A stretch of DNA of 64,000 nt from Choanephora cucurbitarum (Eukaryota; Mucoromycota; Mucoromycetes; Mucorales; Choanephoraceae): NCBI GenBank assembly GCA_025331435.1, contig JAIWNI010000039.1:124001-188000 (forward strand), in the 5' to 3' direction. This document shows, piece by piece, positions 14,876 through 23,347 of the stretch (its first letter is position 1; each line of letters starts with the position of its first letter). Below the pieces are notes generated by a model, which was not told the DNA's origin, did not search any database, and saw only the letters and a list, made by a program, of their open reading frames with translations. A program made the position numbers and the translations under genes.

Positions 14876-17800
14876 TTAGCCGGCAGAGAAACGATGTCGG
14901 CCCAAAAAGCATTGGAAGCAGGCTTCCGGGTTCCAAAACTCATTGTCGAAAATGCATCGATAATGGTGCGTCCACAAGGCGCTAATCGCAGTGCCCAATA
15001 GGCACAGGGTGGATGCAGGAAGCACCTCACCACTCTCGCTCTTAAGGCTGGTAATAGCCACCCAGACAGAGGTCATGGTAGGAAAGGCGTGAGCAAGGTT
15101 GCCGAACTGCAGTACCCTACACCAGAATTGCCATTTGGAGGGGCACCTCACCATAAAATGGTAGACGGTTTCGGGCAGCAGTTGGCAAACGGGGCAAAGA
15201 GGAGAAAATATCCATGAAAGTTTCCATTGGTGGAGCTTCGATGCATTGGCTATGCAATCATGGAGAAGCCTCCACCAAGGTGTAAACGCACTTGGAGGGA
15301 GACAAAGGCTCCAAAACAATTTCCAGCTAGTCGATGGTAGACGTAGCGGAGCTGGTACTGCATACGGTATGGAAGCATGGAGAGGCCCTTTGTCTATCGC
15401 CCACCACTGACGAAGCTGTTTTAGCGAAACGCTCAACACTGCTGTGGGACCCCCACGGCCCACGTCCACCGTCCAATATGACAGATCTGGCAGATAGACG
15501 TTCGAGTCAATTGGATGTGACGAGGCGACAGGAATCTCCGGACTGGGTTGGAGTATGCGACAACGATTCCTTACAATAGGGTGCAGCTCGCATGCCGTAG
15601 TGCTTAGAGGGTCCTGCAGGAAGACATCATCGTAGAGTCGTATGAGAGTGCGGCGTGAGGAGCGGATAAATGCTCTGTTAGCATACAAAGACTCTGTCGA
15701 ACGATCGTAGCAGAGCAAATCCGACACTAGGTAGTGGCTTCGTACCGAAGGAAGAGGCAAATCGGACGTCGAAGGGCGACTCATCACTAGAGGCAGCGGA
15801 AGATCCAACACCCATCCGAGGGACCAAGAGCTACTCAAGTCCAATGGAGGAAGGCGAGTGAGCAGCTTGAGGAGTTGTAAGAACGGAGGGCAAGACTTAA
15901 AGAACGGCTTAAATATTTCAGGAGCAAGAAAGACTGGCAGGAAAGAAGCGTGGCCAGAGTTGATTTGGAAGAAACGAAGTAACCAGGGCGTCAAAAAGTC
16001 AGTGGCTGCTGGCTCCAAAGCCATTCGCTTAACATAAACTAGCTGGAGCGCTAAGGCTTGGTCATTGATATCAATAATGTTAAGACCCCCTCGAGACCGT
16101 GGACGGCTAGCAGCCTGTCGACTAGGCTTGGGCCAAAAGGGCATGGCAAGATCCGAAACAGCTGAGGTGATGGAGGCTATCCAGTCCTGTGGTAGTGGTA
16201 TTACTCGAAGAATAAACCAAAGTCTGCTTAATACCAAAGAATTAACTGCAACAGAGAGGCCACGAACCGAAAGTCCTCGCATCCGTAAGTTGTGGATGAG
16301 ACCATACAGCTTGGAGCGAAAGCCCGATAAGAAACGAGTCAGTTGAATGTCACTAGAATAGAGAGGATAACCAAGCAACTTGACTGCGTTAGGGGAGGCA
16401 GCATCATGCCACTCAATTCCGTTGGAAATGCAAATATCAGACCAGACAGGTGAGGGGGCCCCACTTAAAGAGACAATCGTCGTTTTCGAGATGTTGGTAC
16501 GAGCATTGGAGGCGCGAGAGTAAATTGACAAAATCTCCAGCAACGAAGGCCATTCTGACGGAGAGGAGAGGAAAATCTCTAAATCGTCCGCATAGGCTAG
16601 CAATCGGATCGGCGGTGCATCCCTCAAGCGGGTAGGCATATCCAGAGGTGAGCAAAACAACTGTTTCGATGGTAACAGACGAGGCACAGGAAGACCCTGG
16701 AAGCTCGGGCTAGCAAGAACGAAACGTAGTAGAGGTTCATAGGCCAAGTTAAAGAGAAGAGGGGACAAGGGATCTCCCTGGCGAAGCCCACGACTCTGGG
16801 TAACTGGGGCGCTAAGCCAACCATTGATGGTGATACGGATTTGGGTACCAAAGAAAAGCAAAGAAAGGCTGTCAATGAGACGAGAAGGAAACCCAAAACG
16901 CGCAAGCACCTGTCTGATGTAACCCGGGTGAACTCGATCGTATGCCTTCTCCTGATCCAAAAGAACCGCCACCTGAGGGGCAGTGGATTTGGAAGCTCTG
17001 AGTGTAGCCATTAGGGTATGGTTCAACCAACCGTTGTCAGAAATTAGCCGATTAGGCATAAAACCAGTCTGGTAGGGAGTGATCAGTTCCGGTAGCACTA
17101 AATTGAACCTATTGGCTAGCAGCTTTGTGAAAAGCTTGGCATCGACGTTGATTAAGGAAAGTGGACGCCAATTGCTCAGCAAAGAAGGATCACCTTTCTT
17201 AAACAAGAGAACCATGCGAGTCAGACACCAAGAGGAAGGAAAAGAGCCGTGAAGTGCATCATTTAAGACAAAGACGAGAAGCCGAAGAATCCCTCTGTGA
17301 CGCGGTATAAGGAACCGATACAATTCGAAAGGTAAGCCATCCAGCCCAGGGCTTTTTCCCGACGGACTATGCTTTAAAAGAAGGAGCAGGTCATCATCAA
17401 CGAACGGGTCAACGAGAGAGTGCTGGTCTTCAGAAGACAAGACAACAGTCGACGGTATGGCCCCCAACAGCTCATCTACAGACGGTTGATCAATGGGATT
17501 AGGGGTGTACAAAGAAGTATAAAAGGAGCGAGCCTCTCTCAGCATGCCAGGTATATCATTAACAGCGGCCCCTGACGTAGAGTCAGTTAGACGACGGATG
17601 GCTTGCTGTCTACGGCGAGAGCGCAACACTTTGAAAAAGTATTTGTTGTTACGTTCTCCCTGTTCTTTCCATCGAGTCGACGTACGCAAACAGTACTGTG
17701 CTGTCTCTTTTTCCACTAGTCCTGAGATGGCATCATCGATATTGGATAGCCGCTGCATGGAAATAGATGAAGGTGCTGGACTGGTGGATAGACCACGCAG

Positions 17801-18850
17801 AAAGTCTGTACGATCCCGTTGAAGTTGTGCTAGACTGGCTCGGGTACGAGCTTTAGAATGCTTAGAGTATGAGCGAGCCACCCTCTGCAAGAGAAGTTTA
17901 AGCTGCTCCCAAACACGTTGTCGTTGAGGCGCGAGTGTAGCATCGAAAGGCACAGATCTATAATCTAACGTACCTTCTAAGGGTATCTGCAGGCCAGCAA
18001 AATCAACTTGAGACAAAAAAGCATCCACTGAAGCCGTGAGCAGACCAATAAACCTCTTATCCAGCAAAAGAGTCGGATTGAAACGCCACGCTCCCGGACC
18101 TGTGGGTATGTCAGATACTGATAAATCCACGGTCAATAGACTATGATCCGTCCACGTAGAAGGGAGATGGTGCAGCTGGCATCGGCTAACATTTGCCATC
18201 CAAGACGAGTCTGCGTAAACGTAATCTACCGTCGTACGTATAGAATTATTCGCTGAGCTAGTAAAGGTAGGCAGGTTATCTGGAAAGCAATTGGTGTAAT
18301 GTGCATCCAACCATTCCACCCAGGGTTCCGTAAAAACATGACCTCGAAAAGCTGGATCAAACAAGTTGGAGTTGAGATCGCCAAGAATGAAGGAAGGACA
18401 AGCGCCCTCATAAGTGGGATGAAAATAAGGTACCTCTTCCCGAAGAGAATCGAAAAAAAGGAATCGTTCGGTAGAGGAAGGTGGAACATATAGGTTAAGG
18501 ATAGAGCAGACCATTTGGTTGTTCTCATCCGCAATAGAAGCATAAGTGCAGCGTCCATCTAGATACGTGGCTGTATCCTGAATAGACAGTGCTGAATTAA
18601 GACATATGATAGCTGTATGCCATGTGGCATGAGATGATGTATTTGGAAAAAGGAATGTGCGGAACTTGTGAAGGTGGGATTCAGTGAACGAATGGGCTTG
18701 GGCAGGAAGAACATCCTGTAGACAAAGGATATCCAAGGATAAGGAGCGTGACTTTAAATGAGTGATGAATGATTTACGCAGTTCAGGATGAGACTCTTTG
18801 AAAATGCTGCGCACATTTAAAGAGCCTATGCGAAGAGATGGTGTACTCAT
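14876..18850 (-). CDS. LINE ORF2: APE endonuclease-reverse transcriptase
   Basis: This 1324-residue polyprotein nicks target DNA and reverse-transcribes the element RNA. The N-terminal apurinic-like endonuclease covers about 1-240, with SLNVRS near 10-15, GDLNSN near 157-162, and the catalytic His in WTDHSLL near 233-239. The reverse transcriptase covers about 490-790, with KKGDPSLLSNWRPLSL, DQEKAYDRVH, the RGLRQGDPLSPLLF block and the catalytic YADD at about 753-756. A C-terminal zf-RVT-like CCHC (CPVC...H...C) follows near 1240. No internal stop or frameshift is present. Its start codon overlaps the ORF1 stop codon in the tetranucleotide ATGA, suggesting translation by termination-reinitiation. 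Confidence 0.95.
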   Translation of the reverse strand: MSTPSLRIGSLNVRSIFKESHPELRKSFITHLKSRSLSLDILCLQDVLPAQAHSFTESHLHKFRTFLFPNTSSHATWHTAIICLNSALSIQDTATYLDGRCTYASIADENNQMVCSILNLYVPPSSTERFLFFDSLREEVPYFHPTYEGACPSFILGDLNSNLFDPAFRGHVFTEPWVEWLDAHYTNCFPDNLPTFTSSANNSIRTTVDYVYADSSWMANVSRCQLHHLPSTWTDHSLLTVDLSVSDIPTGPGAWRFNPTLLLDKRFIGLLTASVDAFLSQVDFAGLQIPLEGTLDYRSVPFDATLAPQRQRVWEQLKLLLQRVARSYSKHSKARTRASLAQLQRDRTDFLRGLSTSPAPSSISMQRLSNIDDAISGLVEKETAQYCLRTSTRWKEQGERNNKYFFKVLRSRRRQQAIRRLTDSTSGAAVNDIPGMLREARSFYTSLYTPNPIDQPSVDELLGAIPSTVVLSSEDQHSLVDPFVDDDLLLLLKHSPSGKSPGLDGLPFELYRFLIPRHRGILRLLVFVLNDALHGSFPSSWCLTRMVLLFKKGDPSLLSNWRPLSLINVDAKLFTKLLANRFNLVLPELITPYQTGFMPNRLISDNGWLNHTLMATLRASKSTAPQVAVLLDQEKAYDRVHPGYIRQVLARFGFPSRLIDSLSLLFFGTQIRITINGWLSAPVTQSRGLRQGDPLSPLLFNLAYEPLLRFVLASPSFQGLPVPRLLPSKQLFCSPLDMPTRLRDAPPIRLLAYADDLEIFLSSPSEWPSLLEILSIYSRASNARTNISKTTIVSLSGAPSPVWSDICISNGIEWHDAASPNAVKLLGYPLYSSDIQLTRFLSGFRSKLYGLIHNLRMRGLSVRGLSVAVNSLVLSRLWFILRVIPLPQDWIASITSAVSDLAMPFWPKPSRQAASRPRSRGGLNIIDINDQALALQLVYVKRMALEPAATDFLTPWLLRFFQINSGHASFLPVFLAPEIFKPFFKSCPPFLQLLKLLTRLPPLDLSSSWSLGWVLDLPLPLVMSRPSTSDLPLPSVRSHYLVSDLLCYDRSTESLYANRAFIRSSRRTLIRLYDDVFLQDPLSTTACELHPIVRNRCRILQPSPEIPVASSHPIDSNVYLPDLSYWTVDVGRGGPTAVLSVSLKQLRQWWAIDKGPLHASIPYAVPAPLRLPSTSWKLFWSLCLPPSAFTPWWRLLHDCIANASKLHQWKLSWIFSPLCPVCQLLPETVYHFMVRCPSKWQFWCRVLQFGNLAHAFPTMTSVWVAITSLKSESGEVLPASTLCLLGTAISALWTHHYRCIFDNEFWNPEACFQCFLGRHRFSAG

Positions 18851-20052
18851 TGTGGCCCAAGACCCTTAGTGCTAGAGGTAGGCGCTGTATCCAGCTCCGT
18901 ATCACTACCAACAGAAGTCAAGTCTACCTCCATCGTGGTAAACGCTTCGTTCTCCACGTCGATCGCTGACCCCTCTAAACAGGTGAGTTCCACTCCTCGC
19001 ATGTCCAAAGCAATCGAATCCGGTGCAAACCTGGATGCGGAGGTCCCATCAGGAATCGTTGAATGAGCTGTTGAGGCATGTGCCGGATCAATTTTCCTTC
19101 GTCGTTGAGCAGTAGCCTTTTCCTTCTCCTGGTTTCTTAAATGGATATACTCATCCAATAGATCGGTGTCCGATCTTGTCTCAGTTCGCCTCTCTCGTTG
19201 CCGATCACAAAAGCGACGAGTATGGCCCTTTTGACCACAACCAAAACAACTCTGATCCTTTAGCTTAGGACAATCCCGGCGGAAATGTCCAGCCTGTCTG
19301 CAGTAAAAACATATCGGGGCGGCCCCTTTAAACGAAGCGGGAGCATGTTTGTCCCAATAGCTGAGATACAATTGTCGGGTGAGGTCCTGGATGGGTAAGT
19401 CCCCCGTACCCTGAGAGTTGCGACTAGCAGTTTGAGTGTCAATGACAAAACTAATCTTCCCATCAAAGAAACCTTCACAAGTATGACGTCTTATCTGGTG
19501 CACTGTGCCATAGTGCTGCAGACTTTCCTTCAAACCCAACAATAATTCGTCACTCTTCGGAATATGAATTAAACTGAGTGCAACATGAACAAAAGATTTG
19601 GTGCCAGCCCCTGTTGAGCTAGCCGTGCCAATGAAACTGGCATCACCCACAGTCAAACCAACTTGTAGAGCACGATCACGAGCCTCCATAGTGGTGAAGC
19701 GTGCTTCAATCAAGAGGTCACTCTTATTAGGGTTAGAGGTAAACCCACTGAGATGTTGAAAGCCCTCAACTGCCCCAATATCTGCCTGTATGGCCTTATA
19801 AGCTTGAATATGATTAGCAAAGGTGCCTTGAGGAAAAGAAAAGATGACAGATCCTGTCGTCAACGTCTGATGAACTATGTTGGCGGCCTTGCGATTCAAA
19901 AGCTCGGTTTCGTAGTCTGGAGATTGATAGATCACTTCAGGTACATACTTAACCGCAGTGTCCTGATGATGAGATCGTGGAGAATGAGGAATGCGCAACT
20001 GATTACCCCTTTCTGCCACCTGAGCCCAAAGAATCCCTTCTGGGTTCGGCAT
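18847..20052 (-). CDS. LINE ORF1: gag-like RNA-binding protein
   Basis: This 401-residue protein is expected to coat the element RNA in a ribonucleoprotein particle. Two zinc knuckles of the CX2CX4HX4C type are visible at about 248-261 (CFYCRQAGHFRRDC) and 269-282 (CFGCGQKGHTRRFC), followed by a basic stretch. The region before them (about 60-200) is probably an RNA-recognition or gag fold, but I cannot name it from sequence alone. The ORF ends in the TGA that overlaps the ATG of ORF2. The ATG chosen is the first of the open frame and leaves a 104-nt leader to the element's 5' end. Confidence 0.9.
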   Translation of the reverse strand: MPNPEGILWAQVAERGNQLRIPHSPRSHHQDTAVKYVPEVIYQSPDYETELLNRKAANIVHQTLTTGSVIFSFPQGTFANHIQAYKAIQADIGAVEGFQHLSGFTSNPNKSDLLIEARFTTMEARDRALQVGLTVGDASFIGTASSTGAGTKSFVHVALSLIHIPKSDELLLGLKESLQHYGTVHQIRRHTCEGFFDGKISFVIDTQTASRNSQGTGDLPIQDLTRQLYLSYWDKHAPASFKGAAPICFYCRQAGHFRRDCPKLKDQSCFGCGQKGHTRRFCDRQRERRTETRSDTDLLDEYIHLRNQEKEKATAQRRRKIDPAHASTAHSTIPDGTSASRFAPDSIALDMRGVELTCLEGSAIDVENEAFTTMEVDLTSVGSDTELDTAPTSSTKGLGPQ

Positions 20053-20156
20053 AGGGAAGAATGAAAGTGAAGAAGGTGAAGGTCTGGTTTATTTATTGTT
20101 AAGCTCAAAAACACACTCAAAACTACGTATAGTGTAGAAAATGCGAAAGAAAGCTT

Positions 20157-20173
20157 GTATTTTTTGTTTATTT
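20157..20173. repeat. Target-site duplication, right copy
   Basis: This is the exact second copy of the 17-mer at 14788-14804, adjoining the 5' end of the LINE. It defines the element's 5' boundary at 20156. Confidence 0.9.
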
Positions 20174-20818
20174 GTATAAAGATTTCATTTATCTATGATT
20201 CATACACAGCTTAAAGTTCAAGAGAAAAAAAGGTACAACATCAAGATAAAGAAAGTAATTGCCTATTATCGTCATATACTTGGTATTCGCAAAGATACCT
20301 CTCGTGGCTATATAGTTATCGAGTTTGGTGACTGAAGAAACCAACATCTCAAGAGTCAAGGAAAATAGTATTGCTTGACCTATCAAATTCTATAATTTCG
20401 TATAGCATTATGCATGTCAAAAAAGGATTAAACTCTCTTCAAAGAATGATAAGTGTGTTGTCTGGCAACGTTATGTCATTGTTGTTTTGTATAGTTTCTG
20501 CACAATAAGCTCATTATCTGAGTCATACCAGACTTGAGGTTATAATAGTGCTGTTGAAAGATTGCTCTTACATCTGTTTTGATTCTAGTGCATTAACTAC
20601 CCACTTTTATTTCCTAAAACCCAAATAGTCTATCACCAGCAACTGTCAATGGCCTTTTATGTACATTTTCTTTACAAGGTTGATACCTACTTTTTTTTTT
20701 TATTAAAGAACATACCAAGAGTGGAAGAGAGGGAAAAATAATACAGAAGAAAAGAGAAAGGATTATAACGAAAAAAATTTTCTTAAAGGGACTCTAAAAC
20801 AAAAGAATGGAATCGTAT
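20174..20818. other. Intergenic between the LINE and bL12m
   Basis: No gene is seen. Short minus-strand frames here have no family resemblance. It includes the downstream region of the bL12m gene, with a T run near 20690-20700 that may serve 3'-end formation. Confidence 0.5.
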
Positions 20819-21540
20819 TTATTCCAAAGTGACAGTAGCACCAACAGCTTCAAGGGCCTTCTTTAACTTTTCAGCTTCTTCCTTAGGGACACTTTCCTTA
20901 AGAACCTTAGGAACACTTTCAACAAACTTCTTGGCTTCAACCAAGTTCAAACCTGCCAAGTTCTTGACTTCACGAATAACCTTTGCCTTAGCAGCAGCAT
21001 CTACCTTATCAATCTTGATGCTGAAGTCGGTCTTTTCAGCAGGCTTTTCTTCTTCAGCAGCAGCAGCAGGAGCAGCAGCACCACCAACAGGCATGGCAAC
21101 AGGCATAGCGATATCTTGAATGTTCAAACGAGTCTATATCCATACTTAATATCATCACTCGCTTCCTTTATTAAACACCTACCTTTAATTGAGAAACAAG
21201 CTCAGAAGTTTGCAATAATGTTAAACCTTCAATTTGATCAACAATGGCAGCAATCTTGGGGTCAACATCAGCTGAACCAGGAGTAGGAAGAGGTTCAGTG
21301 GTGTACCAACGTCTGGCACACATAGGAACAGCAGTTGACATACTATTGAATCCAAGAGAAAGTCAATCTCGGGTTGTTTCTGTGCTGTGTAAGTGTTCAA
21401 TCGATGTCCTTACCGAACTGATTGTCTGGCAGCGACAGAGGTGGAAGTCAACAACTTGGAAGAAAGACGAAGCTAATAGAATCAAATCGTTGAGTTTTTC
21501 TTTGTTTGGCTTATAAACTATCATATTCGAACGCTACCAT
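20819..21540 (-). CDS. MNP1: Mitochondrial ribosomal protein bL12m
   Basis: The product is the stalk protein of the mitochondrial large ribosomal subunit, which recruits translation factors. Proposed exons are 21540-21538, 21472-21414, 21342-21183 and 21133-20819, giving 178 residues. The C-terminal domain is diagnostic of L7/L12: KIDKVDAAAKAKVIREVKN, VEAKKFVESVPKVLKE and EAVGATVTLE. It is preceded by an Ala/Gly/Pro hinge (VGGAAAPAAAAEEEKP) and the N-terminal dimerisation segment (LTLLQTSELVSQLK). The 5' end is inferred. A second exon reads as a good mitochondrial presequence (LRLSSKLLTSTSVAARQ) but has no ATG. The nearest in-phase donor upstream leaves a first exon consisting of the ATG alone (ATG followed by GTAGCG). 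If that is wrong, translation could begin at the internal Met at 21341, losing the presequence. Confidence 0.88.
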
Positions 21541-21900
21541 TGTCAAAAGAGAAGGGGTCAAAAAATATGTATGTAAAAAAAAAAGGGAGACGGGGATAGC
21601 GATTCAAGGGTAAAGAAAAAAAAAGCAAAAGGGAAAAGTCACATTGTTTTCTGGAGAGGGCAGGTGTTTTGGGTGCAGCGGAGTATAAAAGGCTTTCAAG
21701 CTACTCTGGAGTAGAATGCCATGATAGTGAGCATTTAGGAAGCTACATTGTTGAGTTATAGGACGAGAAACTCAATGATTTGATCAAAGGCAAATAATGC
21801 TAATCCGCATCCATTCAAAGTATGTTCACCTCTTGTAAGTCGCTTCCTCCTTTCCTAATCTTCCAATCAAGCTATGGAGTCCAATACCACAAGGTAGCCA
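21541..21900. other. bL12m promoter region
   Basis: Upstream region of the mitochondrial ribosomal protein gene, with poly(A) tracts near 21575-21625. I see no gene here. The sequence further right passes into the decayed nuclease-like relic without a clear boundary. Confidence 0.45.
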
Positions 21901-21959
21901 TCCAATTGTTCATATGCCTCTAAATAGTATGTTCGCTTTGTATTGCTTCCTCAAGAAAG

Positions 21960-23200
21960 CTCGTACAAACAACCTGTAAGTTTCTGGCTTGTTTATACGC
22001 AATGGTGCCTTTGATCCTCAAATAGATTTCCAGGCTCTTTATTTTAGACAAGCAGACAAAAAAAATCTCTGGAACACAGTCTTTGACTTGAGAAAAATTG
22101 AGTATAGAGATCTCCAGCTAGTTTTGGGTATGAAGACTGAAGTCCATATGATCAGTAAACTCTTTGGAAAGGTAGCCGTCAATTTTGTTTTCGAAAACCC
22201 AAAGGATACAGTACTGCAAAGACTTGCAAAAATATCAACAACTGGACCAAAGACCTTCATCTTCTTCACAAAAATCCTTTTGGTGTTACCGAGGATAAAC
22301 GATCTATTGGCATTGGTCCTAGTAAACATAACATGAATGGTCAAGAAGTCTATAGCTAATTTATATTCAGACGCTTAAAGTTGTACGTGACATTATATGT
22401 GCTGACCAACAAGCAAACGAACAAGCAGCATACTTTTGCTGCTAGTGATGCTTCTTACGAAATCCGTTCTCGTATATCATGGACACAACAAAAAGAGTTG
22501 GAAAGTAAAGCCCAGTCGAACATCCAAACCTTTTATGAACAATTGCAAAATCGCAAAGTATGCACAAATAAAAGTGCTTTACAGTTTCTGAACGCACAAA
22601 GTAAACTTTGCTTAATATTGTATATCTGATCATTGATGACTAATATCTTAAGTAAAAAGACTTTATAGGAGCTTACTACTGTTGTGGAAACATAGGCTTT
22701 TCCTTCTCTAACCGCAAAATAACTCAGAATTGTGTCTCTCATGTATTTCTTGGTAGGTCAAAGGTTGGTGAAGACTCCAAGCCGGCTCATTCTTCGCTAA
22801 GAAGTCTTAGAAAAAGAAGAAGAAGGAAATACAGGCCCTGTTTTCATGACCAAGTAAGATCTGCAGATAATACCAGAAGGACAGCAGGTAGTTGATTGTT
22901 TATTCTGGATCGACTTTCATTTTCTAATCTAATTACATATAATAGACAACTTCACTATTTATCTGTTGAAGCTGTATATGGCGAATAACAATGCCGGATT
23001 AGTAAGTCATGTTCAAACTTCTTTTTACCTTATAGTATTCCTGATTGTTTGATATAGTCCTGGAATAGAAATTTGAATGCCGCTGCTGATATCAGAAGCA
23101 CCTTATTGTAATACGTCCGTTCAGGACATGTTCTTGGATCAAGGCTAGCTGCATTAACTAGAGACCTACAAGACCAAAGACTGTAGATAAAGTCCATTGT
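21960..23200 (+). pseudogene. Decayed Fanzor/TnpB-like nuclease relic
   Basis: Several plus-strand fragments, in different frames and broken by stops, read in order like a eukaryotic Fanzor (TnpB-related) protein. A fragment at about 22030-22200 (NLWNTVFDLRKI, then VAVNFVFENPK) resembles the N-terminal part of fungal copies. At about 22296-22330 IGIGPSK sits where RuvC-I should read (V/I)GIDPG, so the catalytic Asp is gone. At about 22440-22570 ASYEIRSRISWTQQKE resembles the helical insert. At about 22670-22720 GNIGFSFSNRK resembles the G-N-x-G-F segment before RuvC-II. At about 22845-22865 FHDQVRSAD aligns loosely with the D-E-x-x-T-S block. At about 23060-23095 WNRNLNAAADIRS matches the C-terminal W-x-R-D-x-N-A-A-x-N-I RuvC-III motif. 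The gene cannot be functional. Assignment is by eye and motif order. A different RNase H-like transposase remains possible. Confidence 0.55.
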
Positions 23201-23347
23201 ATAATTTATTTCGTCGGTTGAAGGTAAAGATCTTATAACCAAAAGAACAAAGTGACCTCTTTTCTAATATGGTATGTGTTTTTCTGGACACCCAAAGTAT
23301 CTGATACCTTTTCTAGATCTTTAGGACATATTTTTTTATTATATTTC

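Larger units (their letters stand above)
14805..20156 (-). mobile_element. Full-length two-ORF LINE (non-LTR retrotransposon)
   Basis: The complete non-LTR element is about 5.35 kb and transcribed from right to left. In element order it has a 5' UTR of 104 nt (20156-20053), ORF1 (20052-18847) with two CCHC zinc knuckles, ORF2 (18850-14876) with endonuclease and reverse transcriptase, a 3' UTR of about 60 nt with AATAAA, and an A-tail of 8-11 nt (T run at 14802-14812 on the plus strand). It is flanked by an identical 17-bp duplication and both ORFs are uninterrupted, so it is a young insertion and possibly active. Its base composition is visibly more GC-rich than the neighbouring intergenic DNA. 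I see no RNase H domain, which argues against the fungal Tad1 type. An L1/Tx1-like clade is my best guess but not proven. Confidence 0.93.

Noticed and set aside
14805..20156. Tad1-type LINE with RNase H
   Set aside because: No RNase H motif follows the reverse transcriptase. The C-terminus instead carries a zf-RVT-like CCHC.
22442..22742. Minus-strand open frames across the nuclease-like relic
   Set aside because: They are antisense shadows of the plus-strand fragments and show no motif of their own.
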